From: Myxococcus sp.
GTDB lineage: Bacteria > Myxococcota > Myxococcia > Myxococcales > Myxococcaceae
Assembly (NCBI GenBank): GCA_014879945.1
Contig: JACSRE010000437.1
Span: 62,001 to 126,000, forward strand
Reading direction: 5' to 3'
DNA: 64,000 nt
Positions 36,894 to 43,655 of this stretch are shown here, piece after piece. The position numbers and the translations under genes are program-made. Position 1 is the stretch's first letter, and each line of letters starts with the position of its first letter. Below the pieces are notes generated by a model. The model saw only the letters and a list, made by a program, of their open reading frames with translations, searched no databases and was not told where the DNA came from.

Positions 36894-36977
36894 CGCCCGC
36901 GGGCTCCGACAGCGCAGGGGCCGGTGGCCGGCGCGTGCGCGGCGCTCGTCCCGTCCCGTGGGCGTCGGCGTCGTCGG

Positions 36978-37820
36978 TCAGGCGTTCAGCAGCCGCTGGC
37001 TCTCTCGCAGCATGAAGCCGCGATCTTCGGCCCGCAGGTCGAGGTGCACGCCGAAGCCCCGCAGCGTCTGATCGGGCGCCGCGCTCTCGAACGACACGGC
37101 GCCCCGGGCGCTGATCACCCGCCGCGCCTCCTCGAACTCGAAGGCCAGGCCCAGCTTCGTGCCGAGCGGCAACGGGGGAATGCAGGGGAAGAAGACCGAG
37201 CTGGTGCCCAGGTTCATCAGGCGGTGCGCCGAGAAGACGAAGGCCGTCTTCCGGGTGACCGAGAAGTGCGCCGCCACGTGCTGCGGCTCTTGCTTGAGGT
37301 GCAAGATGTCGAGCTGCCAGGTCGGCAGGCGCGACGGCGCTGGCGGGGGCGCCGAGGCGCGCGGCGGGGGCGCCGTGGCGAGCTGCGCCTCGACCTGCTG
37401 AATCACCTCGGTCAGGTACTGGTAGACGGCGACGTGGGCCCGCACCAGCGCGGGCGCGGCGTCGCGAGGCAGCCGCCCCGGGTGGAAGCGCTTGGCCAGG
37501 TTCAAGAACCCCTGCCGGTACTCCCTGGCGTTGGCAGACCGCGGCACCCCGAAGAGCGCGTGCGGCTCGAGCTCGTGAAAGCGGTCGAGCTCGAACAGCG
37601 CGCGCTCGGTCTCTTGCTGCTCGCGGCGCGCCCGGGCCTCGGGAGGCTCAGCGCCGACGAGCGACTGAACGGCCTCCCCTCGAACCGGCTGCCAGCTGAC
37701 CCGGTCGGACGACGCGTGAAGGAAGACGCCGGGCCGGCTGCGGATCAGATCGATCGCGACCTCGCGCGAGAGGGGGCCCACCTCGCTCCCGCGAGCATCC
37801 TTCAGGTACCAGTCGGCCAT
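36978..37820 (-). CDS. GYF-like / J-domain-like / PilZ-like fusion protein
   Basis: A 280-residue cytoplasmic product with three parts. Residues 1-55 (DWYLKDARGSEVGPLSREV) resemble the GYF_2 domain. Residues about 80-140 resemble a DnaJ J domain (HALFGVPRSANAREYRQGF, then KRFHPGRLP) but with HPG instead of the HPD tripeptide needed to stimulate Hsp70. After an Ala/Pro linker, residues about 165-278 form a PilZ-like barrel (MNLGTSSVFFPC, LGTKLGLAFEF, RGFGVHLDL) without an obvious RxxxR. The combination suggests an adaptor. Transcription is away from the Nudix gene region; function unknown. Confidence 0.65.
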   Translation of the reverse strand: MADWYLKDARGSEVGPLSREVAIDLIRSRPGVFLHASSDRVSWQPVRGEAVQSLVGAEPPEARARREQQETERALFELDRFHELEPHALFGVPRSANAREYRQGFLNLAKRFHPGRLPRDAAPALVRAHVAVYQYLTEVIQQVEAQLATAPPPRASAPPPAPSRLPTWQLDILHLKQEPQHVAAHFSVTRKTAFVFSAHRLMNLGTSSVFFPCIPPLPLGTKLGLAFEFEEARRVISARGAVSFESAAPDQTLRGFGVHLDLRAEDRGFMLRESQRLLNA

Positions 37821-37924
37821 CGGTAGACCCCCGCGTGCGAAGACTTCGCCGAAGTGTCATCGCATCTGCTGATCGCGCGCAAGCCGCGCGGGGGTCGCGT
37901 GACGGGCGTCGGCCAACCAGCGGC

Positions 37925-38512
37925 TCAGGCCACCATCGAGAAGAAGTCGGCGTCTTTCCAGACGCTGACGATCGCGCCGTCGGCCAGGGCCCGGTAGCCC
38001 TCGGGCACCGACGCGGCGATGCGCAGGGCCGTCGCCGACGCCGAGAGGCCCTGGTGCACGGCGATGGTGACGCGGCGAGCGTCGCAGAGGATGGTGAGGT
38101 GCGCGGCGGTGCCGACGGGGCCGCGCACTTCGATGCGGTTCTCGTCGAGCTGAACGATGCGCTGCGCGAGATCGGTCGAGAACACCCTCAGCCGCGGAGG
38201 CTTCGCGGCCGGCACCAGCGCCTCGATCATCGACAGCTCGAGGCCGCCGATGCGCTCCATCACCTTCAGCACCACGTCGCGCGGCAGGTCGCGTCGAAGC
38301 TGCGCGACCGCGTGCCGAGGCCCGCTCTGGGTCGCCAGGGTGACGTCGAAGGCCGTGGTGGGGGTCTCGACGCCCAGCGCGGCGGTCGGCTCGGCGCTGA
38401 CCTGGCCAGAGAGCAGGAAGCGGTGCGCGCTCTGCCGCTCGATCACGAACGATGGGTCGCTGCTCTCGAGGTGAAAGCGGCGCGCGCGCAGCTGGGTCAC
38501 GGTTTCGATCAC
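37925..38512 (-). CDS. hypothetical cytoplasmic protein
   Basis: A 195-residue product with no signal peptide, transmembrane helix or recognised motif. The N-terminus is beta-rich (QLRARRFHLESSDPSFVIER, SAHRFLLSGQVSAEP), with a helical middle (RRDLPRDVVLKVMERIGGLE) and a second beta-rich part. It is 104 bp upstream of the GYF/J/PilZ fusion on the same strand and may be co-transcribed, and it is divergent from the RDD membrane protein. Composition and codon use match its neighbours. Confidence 0.55.
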   Translation of the reverse strand: MIETVTQLRARRFHLESSDPSFVIERQSAHRFLLSGQVSAEPTAALGVETPTTAFDVTLATQSGPRHAVAQLRRDLPRDVVLKVMERIGGLELSMIEALVPAAKPPRLRVFSTDLAQRIVQLDENRIEVRGPVGTAAHLTILCDARRVTIAVHQGLSASATALRIAASVPEGYRALADGAIVSVWKDADFFSMVA

Positions 38513-38617
38513 GCCGGCCTCTCGAGTTACTAAGCTGTGGCGGCTCTACCGCTTCCTGCTGTCTCAGAAAAGAGGGGCGCTTTTCACTCGCACAACCCTC
38601 TGAAACCACGGCCCATC

Positions 38618-39217
38618 ATGCAAGCTCCGGTCGACTCGCAGTGCGCGCATCACCCAGGCACGCCGGCCACCGTGGTGTGCGGCCGCTGCGGCACCTTCGT
38701 CTGCGGGGCGTGCACCTCGCCCCAGGGGGAGCCCCTTCGCTGTCAGGCCTGCGCGACGCCGTACATCCCGCGAGGCTCGCGGAGCGCGCGCTTCCTGGCC
38801 AACCTCATCGACACCGCGGTGGTCACGGTGCCGTTCGTCGCGTGCCTGCTGCTGTTCGTCGTCTTCATCGCGGCGCACGATCACAAGGAGCCCTCTGACG
38901 TCGCGGTGGGCCTGGTGGTGCTCGCCTGCTTCGGCGCCGTCGCCGTCGGGCTCGGGCTGCAGGTCGTCATGCAGGTGCGCTTCGGCCAGTCGGTCGGCAA
39001 GCGGCTGCTGAAGCTGAAGGTGGTGCGCAGCGACGGCGCGCCGGTCGAGCTGTGGCGCATCATCGTCTTGCGCAACCTCGCCCTGCAGGCCGCGGCGCAG
39101 CTGTGTGGCCTCGTCGGCATCATCGACGGGCTGATGATCTTCAGCGACGAGATGCGGTGCCTGCACGATCTGATCGCCGACACCGTGGTGGTCGACGTCA
39201 GCGGGCGTGACGCCTAA
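38618..39217 (+). CDS. RDD-family membrane protein with N-terminal Cys/His zinc module
   Basis: A 199-residue product from the ATG at 38618. Residues 1-45 form a B-box-like zinc module (CAHHPGTPATVVCGRCG, then CGACTS, then CQACA). An RDD domain follows with the signature RSARFLANLIDTAVVTVP, two to three membrane helices and GQSVGKRLLKLKVVRSDG. RDD proteins are poorly understood inner-membrane proteins, some linked to Na+/H+ exchange. Its stop overlaps that of the convergent YIP1 gene by 4 bp, and that protein carries a very similar zinc module. Confidence 0.78.
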   Translation: MQAPVDSQCAHHPGTPATVVCGRCGTFVCGACTSPQGEPLRCQACATPYIPRGSRSARFLANLIDTAVVTVPFVACLLLFVVFIAAHDHKEPSDVAVGLVVLACFGAVAVGLGLQVVMQVRFGQSVGKRLLKLKVVRSDGAPVELWRIIVLRNLALQAAAQLCGLVGIIDGLMIFSDEMRCLHDLIADTVVVDVSGRDA

Positions 39218-40032
39218 CGACCCAGCTTGCTGAGCACCGACGCGGCGACGAGGGCGCCGCCGAGGCCGCCGCAGCAGCAGAAGAGCGCGAGCGGCCAGAG
39301 CACCGCGACGATCGCCCGGCCAGTGGTGAGCCGGTGCGAATCACGAATGCCCCACACCTCGAGCACCAGGGTGTAGAGGCCGACCAGGCCGCCGACGACG
39401 GGAATGCCCTGGAGCACGTTGGGGGCCAGCGAGTAGCAGATGGCCCGCAGCGTGGTTCCGAAGGGGCGCTCGGTGCCGCCGACCATGCGCACACCCAGGT
39501 GCGTCAGCCCCGCCGAGATCATCGCGGTCACCGGGAACAACACGACGCCCACCACCCCCAGCCCGACGGCGACGGCGAACGGGTTCTGGAGGAAGAGCTC
39601 GAGGCCTGCCTTCGCGGGGCCGGGCAGCTCCTTCATCGCCGACGTCAGCTCCTTCAGCTGCGCCTGCGTCTGCGCGAGGTTCAAGATGAGGAAGGGGACC
39701 TGCAGGAGCGACGCGGCGCTGGTGATGAGCCAGCCGTAGAGGAACGCGTCCATCGGAGGGCCGTGCGGGTCGAGCTGGCCCCAGAACTTCGCGGGCTCGA
39801 GCACCGTCATGCGCCAGGTCTGCCAGAGCGCCTGCGCCAGCCCCAGCTCGCCCCGGCGCTCCCACGGGGTGGGCGTCGGCGCTCCGCCCGGCAGCCCGGT
39901 GAGCTGCTGACACCCGGGACACTGGCGCTGCCCGCCCGGGTTGCACTCGGCGCAGGTGAAGGCCCCGCAGCGGGGGCAGACCGAGGTGGCGGCGCGATCG
40001 GCGTGAACGGCACACTGCGCGGTGGGCGTCAT
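39214..40032 (-). CDS. YIP1-family membrane protein with N-terminal Cys/His zinc module
   Basis: A 272-residue product. The N-terminal 45 residues are a B-box-like module (CAVHADRAATSVCPRCG, CAECN, CPGCQ) closely resembling that of the convergent RDD protein. Five hydrophobic helices of YIP1-domain type follow (FLYGWLITSAASLLQVPF; AVGLGVVGVVLFPVTAMISA; ICYSLAPNVLQGIPVVGGL). The ATG at 40032 overlaps the stop of the DsbA-like gene by 4 bp (ATGA), so it is translated after that redox protein. Role unknown; membrane organisation or a sensor function is inference. Confidence 0.75.
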   Translation of the reverse strand: MTPTAQCAVHADRAATSVCPRCGAFTCAECNPGGQRQCPGCQQLTGLPGGAPTPTPWERRGELGLAQALWQTWRMTVLEPAKFWGQLDPHGPPMDAFLYGWLITSAASLLQVPFLILNLAQTQAQLKELTSAMKELPGPAKAGLELFLQNPFAVAVGLGVVGVVLFPVTAMISAGLTHLGVRMVGGTERPFGTTLRAICYSLAPNVLQGIPVVGGLVGLYTLVLEVWGIRDSHRLTTGRAIVAVLWPLALFCCCGGLGGALVAASVLSKLGR

Positions 40033-40658
40033 GGGCCCGGCGTCTTACTCCGTGGCGCGTAGCCCAGCTTCTCGAAAGCGTGGGCGAAGACCCTGCCGTC
40101 CTGCGCGCCCTCGATGACGAAGCGGTTGCCGACGATGAAGGTGGGCACCGCGTGCACGCCGAGCTCGTGGGCGGCGTCGAGCCCGGCCTGCATCACGGGC
40201 GCCCAGCGGCCAGACTCGACCTCGCGCTGCAGCTCGGCGCCGTCGAGCCCGGCGTCACCCGCGGCCGCCCGGAGCACCGCGAAGTCGTGCAGATCTTCCC
40301 CCCGCGACCAGTAGCGCTCGAGCAGCGAGTGGTGGAGCGGCTCAAAGGCGCCTTTGGTGCGCGCCCACTCTGCCGCCTGGTGCGCTCTGCGGGTCGACGG
40401 CACCACGGCGCGATCGAGGCGCATGGTGAGCCCCAGGGCGCGCGCGCGCGTCGCCAGCGGGTTGTCGGGGTTCGCGACGAAGGCCTTTACCCGGTCGGGC
40501 AGCGGCAGCCCCTCGTCCGGCGTCTCTGGGCGCAACAGGAAAGGGCGCCAGTCGATGACGAAGTCCCACGCTTCTCTGAGGCGGTCGACCTCGCCGAGGC
40601 CGATGTAGCACCAGGGTCAGACGTAGTCGGACCAGACGGTGACGATGAGTGGGCTCAT
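40029..40658 (-). CDS. DsbA/FrnE-like oxidoreductase with in-frame TGA at the CxxC site (candidate selenoprotein)
   Basis: From the ATG at 40658 the frame reads MSPLIVTVWSDYV, TGA (40617-40619, codon 14), then PWCYIGLGEVDRL and on for 190 more codons without a stop. FrnE-like DsbA proteins have a CPWCYIG active site just here, so the TGA replaces the first catalytic Cys (TGC) and would give UPWC if read as selenocysteine. The rest is intact: WRPFLLRPETPDEGLPLPDR, a helical insert, and the cis-Pro loop GVHAVPTFIVGNRFVIEGAQ. An annotation without Sec would start at a TTG (40535) and lack the active site. A hairpin that could be a SECIS follows the TGA. The alternatives are a nonsense mutation or a sequence error. 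It overlaps the YIP1 gene by 4 bp. Confidence 0.75.
40585..40603 (-). promoter_or_regulatory. candidate bacterial SECIS hairpin
   Basis: On the minus strand, bases 40603-40596 pair with 40592-40585 (8 bp, one G-U) around the 3-base loop 40595-40593. The stem begins 13 nt after the TGA and its loop is 22-24 nt from it, inside the 16-37 nt window known for bacterial SECIS elements. An outer GGTG/CGCC pairing can extend it. The loop sequence is not the E. coli fdhF one, so this is suggestive only. Confidence 0.4.
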
Positions 40659-40747
40659 GAGGGAGGAGGTCTCATTCCGGGGCCCTCGGCGCAAGGCCCG
40701 CACGAATTCTCATGATTGCGTCTGAAACGGCGGCTAGCGTTTTCGCC

Positions 40748-41362
40748 ATGGCCGCCAGGAAGAGCGCGAAGCGGGGCACCGCCCCGAAGGCGAAGTCGAA
40801 GCGGAAGGTCAAAGCGAAGCCGGCGGCGAAGCGGAAGGTGGGGGCGAAGCCGAAGAAGGCCGCCCGCAAGCCCGCCGCGAAGAAGGCGATCGGCAAGAAG
40901 CCGGCGCCGAAGAAGGCGGCCTCGAAGAAGCCTGCGCCGAAGCAGCTCGCGCCCGCGAAGGCCGCGCCGAAGAAGACGTGGCCGAAGGTGACGCTGCCCG
41001 CGCTGCCCGAGATCGAGGGCTACGTCCGCAGCCTGCCGCCCCCCATCGTGCCCATCGTCAACCGGCTGCGCCAGTTGGTGCGCGACGCCGCGCCCGAGGC
41101 GAAGGAGCTGCTCGACCCCAACGGCCCCGTCTACGACGCCAACGGCCTCTTCGCCCGCATCGAGGCGACCGATCGCCAGGTGTTGATCACCTTCCTCAAG
41201 GGCGCCCAGCTCGAGGCCGCCGAGGGCACCTTGTCGGGTGACGGCGCGTCGCGCGCCTTCTCGGTCGCGTCGCTCGATCAGCTCCGCGAGAGCGTGCTCA
41301 AGGGCCTGGTGCGTCAGGCCGTGTTGTTGAACGGGCACGACCCGATCTCTGGCGCGGTGTGA
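40748..41362 (+). CDS. DUF1801 protein with histone-H1-like Lys/Ala-rich tail
   Basis: A 204-residue product from the ATG at 40748. Residues 1-78 are almost entirely Lys, Ala, Pro and Arg in AAKK/PAPKK-type repeats, as in bacterial histone-H1-like proteins that bind DNA. The rest is a DUF1801 (YdhG-like) domain: EGYVRSLPPPIVPIVNRLRQ, LLDPNGPVYDANGLFARIE, ITFLKGAQLEAAEG. Isolated DUF1801 domains are small cytoplasmic proteins of unknown function. The fusion suggests a DNA-associated form. It is divergent from the candidate selenoprotein (89 bp), and its stop overlaps the HAD gene start (TGATG). Confidence 0.7.
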   Translation: MAARKSAKRGTAPKAKSKRKVKAKPAAKRKVGAKPKKAARKPAAKKAIGKKPAPKKAASKKPAPKQLAPAKAAPKKTWPKVTLPALPEIEGYVRSLPPPIVPIVNRLRQLVRDAAPEAKELLDPNGPVYDANGLFARIEATDRQVLITFLKGAQLEAAEGTLSGDGASRAFSVASLDQLRESVLKGLVRQAVLLNGHDPISGAV

Positions 41363-42009
41363 TGCTCCCGTTTCAGGCGGTCATCTTCGATCTCGACGGC
41401 ACGCTCGCCGACTCGCTGCGCGATCTGGGCGAGGCGATGAACCTGGCGCTGGCCGACTTCCAGCTCCCCGGGCACCCCATCGACGCCTACCGCGCCTTCG
41501 TCGGCGAAGGCGTCGACGTGATGGTGCGCCGGGCCGCCACCACCAACCGCGACGTCCCGTGGGACAAGCTCGTCGACCGCTACCGCGAGCGCTACGCCGA
41601 GCTCGACCACCGCTATACCGCGCCGTACCCGGGCATTCCGGAGCTGCTCGATGGGCTGACCGCCGCCGGCATCAAGCTGGCGGTCCTCTCGAACAAACGC
41701 GATGACTTCACGCGACAGTTGGTCGCGAAGCAGTTCTCGCGATGGGAGTTCGTCGACGTGCGCGGGGAGCGGGACGGCGTTCCGCGAAAGCCCGACCCGA
41801 CCGCGGCCTTCGAGCTCGCCTTGGTGCTCAACGTGCTGCCCGCGAACATCGTCTTCGTCGGCGACACCGCGGTCGACGTCAACACCGCCCGGAACGCCGG
41901 CATGCGCAGCGTTGGCTGCCTGTGGGGCTTCCGCGGCAAGGCCGAGCTCGTTCACGCCGGCGCGCGCGATCTGCTGAGCCGCCCGGCCGAGCTGCTGTCG
42001 CTGCGCTGA
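41362..42009 (+). CDS. gph: HAD-superfamily phosphatase, Gph-like
   Basis: A 215-residue hydrolase. Motif I is FDLDGTLADS, motif II LAVLSNKRDD, the catalytic Lys sits in VPRKPDPTAAFELA, and the motif IV acidic pair is VGDTAVDVNTARNAGM. The helical cap follows motif I, as in phosphoglycolate phosphatase. The true substrate is uncertain; Gph-like proteins remove phosphoglycolate or other small phosphoesters. The ATG at 41362 overlaps the DUF1801 stop; a GTG start three bases earlier is possible. It converges with ohr (18-bp gap). Confidence 0.85.
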   Translation: MLPFQAVIFDLDGTLADSLRDLGEAMNLALADFQLPGHPIDAYRAFVGEGVDVMVRRAATTNRDVPWDKLVDRYRERYAELDHRYTAPYPGIPELLDGLTAAGIKLAVLSNKRDDFTRQLVAKQFSRWEFVDVRGERDGVPRKPDPTAAFELALVLNVLPANIVFVGDTAVDVNTARNAGMRSVGCLWGFRGKAELVHAGARDLLSRPAELLSLR

Positions 42010-42027
42010 GCCTCGCGGCGCCCCGCG

Positions 42028-42450
42028 TCAGGCGACGACCAGCTCCACTGGCATGTTGCCGCGGGTGGCCTTCGAGTACGGGCACGCCTGGTGCGCCTGC
42101 TGCATCAGCGCCTCGGCCTTGCTGCGCTCGAGCTCCGGGAAGGTGCCGGTCAGCCGGGTCGAGATCGAGAACCCCTCGCCCTCCTTGTTGAAGGTGACGT
42201 CGGCGCCGATGGTGAAGGGGCCCGTGGTGGCGCCCGTCAAGCGGGCCACCATCGCGAGCGCCCCCGCGAAGCACGCCGAGTAGCCCGCCGCGAAGAGCTG
42301 CTCGGGGTTGGTGCCGGTGGCGCCGTCGCCGCCCATCGCCTTCGGCACCGTGAGCGCGAAGTCGATGAGGCCGTCGTCGGACTTCACGGTGCCTCCGCGC
42401 CCCCCTTTGGAGACGGCGTGGGCGGTGTACAGCGGAGTCAGGGTCGACAT
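42028..42450 (-). CDS. ohr: organic hydroperoxide resistance protein Ohr
   Basis: A 140-residue thiol peroxidase of the OsmC/Ohr family that reduces organic hydroperoxides. The two redox cysteines are Cys60 (AGYSACFAGAL) and Cys123 (HQACPYSKAT), in the exact Ohr contexts, and the N-terminal LYTAHAVSKGGRGG is typical of Ohr rather than OsmC. It is 3 bp downstream of ohrR on the same strand, so its expression should follow OhrR. It converges with the HAD phosphatase gene. Confidence 0.95.
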   Translation of the reverse strand: MSTLTPLYTAHAVSKGGRGGTVKSDDGLIDFALTVPKAMGGDGATGTNPEQLFAAGYSACFAGALAMVARLTGATTGPFTIGADVTFNKEGEGFSISTRLTGTFPELERSKAEALMQQAHQACPYSKATRGNMPVELVVA

Positions 42451-42453
42451 GGT

Positions 42454-42909
42454 TCAGCTCGCTTTCAGGGGTGACGCGGCGTTTGCCTCGCGCAGCGTCT
42501 GGGTGAGGCCGTTGAGCTCCTCGCGGAGCCTGGCGACGGCGGGGAGTGAGAGGCCGAGCTGGCAGACGAGCCGCTCGGGAATGCGTTGCGCCTTGCCGCG
42601 GAGCGCCGCGCCGCGGCGGGTGAGGGCGATGCGAACCACCCGCGCGTCGGCGTCGTCCCGCCGGCGGGTCACCAGGCCCTGCTGCTCGAGCTTCTTCAGC
42701 AGGGGCGTCAGCGTTCCCGAGTCGAGCTGCAGCCGCTCGCCCAGCGCCTTCACCGAGACGCCGTCGGCCTCCCAGAGCACCAGCATCACCAGGTACTGCG
42801 GGTAGGTGAGCTGGAGGGGCGCCAGCAGCGGCGCGTAGGCCGCGGTCATCGCCCGCGAGGCCGCGTAGAGCGAGAAGCAGAGCTGCGAGTCGAGCAGGAG
42901 CGCGTTCAC
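42454..42909 (-). CDS. ohrR: MarR-family peroxide sensor OhrR
   Basis: A 151-residue MarR-family repressor that loses DNA binding when its reactive Cys is oxidised by organic peroxide. The sensing residue is Cys11 in LLDSQLCFSLYAASR, matching the LxxQLCFALY signature of OhrR. The winged helix includes LTPLLKKLEQQGLVTRRRD (recognition helix and wing). An OhrR-type operator lies 31 bp upstream of its ATG (42941-42970), so it should be self-regulated and control ohr. A second Cys (LVCQLGL, near residue 114) may allow a two-Cys mechanism. Confidence 0.95.
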   Translation of the reverse strand: MNALLLDSQLCFSLYAASRAMTAAYAPLLAPLQLTYPQYLVMLVLWEADGVSVKALGERLQLDSGTLTPLLKKLEQQGLVTRRRDDADARVVRIALTRRGAALRGKAQRIPERLVCQLGLSLPAVARLREELNGLTQTLREANAASPLKAS

Positions 42910-42940
42910 GGACCCTCAGATGCAGGCGGCGTCGGTTGGT

Positions 42941-42970
42941 TGCAATTAAATCGTATGCAATCGAATCGGC
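42941..42970. promoter_or_regulatory. OhrR operator
   Basis: The 30 bp starting TGCAATTAAATCGTATGCAA line up with the tandem palindromic OhrR site of B. subtilis (TACAATTAAATTGTA twice), as I recall it, at about 22 of 30 positions. Most differences are A/T to G/C changes that fit this GC-rich genome. It sits 31-60 bp upstream of the ohrR ATG, where a repressor would block transcription. Confidence 0.75.
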
Positions 42971-43259
42971 TCGGCCTGGGGCCTCGCGAAACGGCGGCAC
43001 CGCAGCACCGGGAGGCGGCAGCGCGGTCGCGTGGACGTCGGCTCGCGACAGGAACCGCCGGCCGACCGGAGGCCAGCGCGATTGGCGAGGGCGTCCCTCC
43101 AGCGTGGAGCGCACAGCCCTGCGTCGGCTGCCGGTCTCCGATGAAGCTCCGCCCGTGGTGCTCGAGGCTCGTTCACCAGCGCGTGCGGAAGGCCCGGCCT
43201 CCCGCGTCGCCGCCCCGGCTCCAGGGCGCGCTGTCAGCCCGGCGTGCGAGAACGCGGCC
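42971..43259. other. gene-poor interval before yraN
   Basis: About 290 bp with no convincing gene. The frame of yraN is open through it, but the would-be peptide is Arg/Pro/Ala-rich and has no homology or signal peptide. Besides the OhrR operator just upstream I see no terminator, repeat or RNA motif. The promoter for yraN-rsmI is presumably here. Confidence 0.5.
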
Positions 43260-43631
43260 ATGGACACGAAGACGAAGCGCGACGTGGGCGACGAAGCCGA
43301 GGAGTTGGTGGTGGAGCACTACGAGCGCGAGGGCTGGGTGGTGCGCGATCGCAACGTGTTGTCGCGCCGGGGAGAGGTGGACATCGTCGCCGAGAAGGGC
43401 CACTTGCTGGCCTTCGTCGAGGTCCGCATGCGGGCGACCGACGTCTGGGGCGACCCCTCGATGACGGTGGGGCCGGGCAAGCAGCGCAAGGTGGTGCTGG
43501 CGGCGCTCCAGTACCTCCAGCGCCAGCGCCTGATGAACCGCGCCATTCAGTTCGACGTCGCCAGCGTGGTGGGCCGCGGCCGGGCAGGGCGGGTCGAGAT
43601 CATCCCCGACGCGTTCGAGGCGGGCTTCTGA
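43260..43631 (+). CDS. yraN: YraN/UPF0102 nuclease-like protein
   Basis: A 123-residue member of the YraN family, whose fold is that of PD-(D/E)xK nucleases; its cellular role is not settled. Motifs: GDEAEELVVEHYEREGW, the core SRRGEVDIVAEKGHLLAFVEVRMR (the E-D-EVR pattern), and GPGKQRKVVLAALQYLQ. The ATG at 43260 gives the usual length. It is followed 24 bp later by rsmI, a pairing conserved in many bacteria. Confidence 0.9.
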   Translation: MDTKTKRDVGDEAEELVVEHYEREGWVVRDRNVLSRRGEVDIVAEKGHLLAFVEVRMRATDVWGDPSMTVGPGKQRKVVLAALQYLQRQRLMNRAIQFDVASVVGRGRAGRVEIIPDAFEAGF

Positions 43632-43655
43632 TCTTCTGGTAAGGCCTCTGGCCGC

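Noticed and set aside
40029-40535. Short DsbA-like gene starting at TTG 40535
   Set aside because: It would lack the active-site region. The homologous N-terminus continues upstream to the ATG at 40658, interrupted only by the TGA.
40029-40658. Pseudogene explanation for the DsbA-like gene
   Set aside because: Not excluded, but less favoured: there is a single TGA at the one meaningful codon, no frameshift, and coupled downstream translation.
42936-43259. N-terminal extension of yraN by 108 codons
   Set aside because: Low-complexity Arg/Pro sequence, no homology, and the normal YraN start is at 43260.
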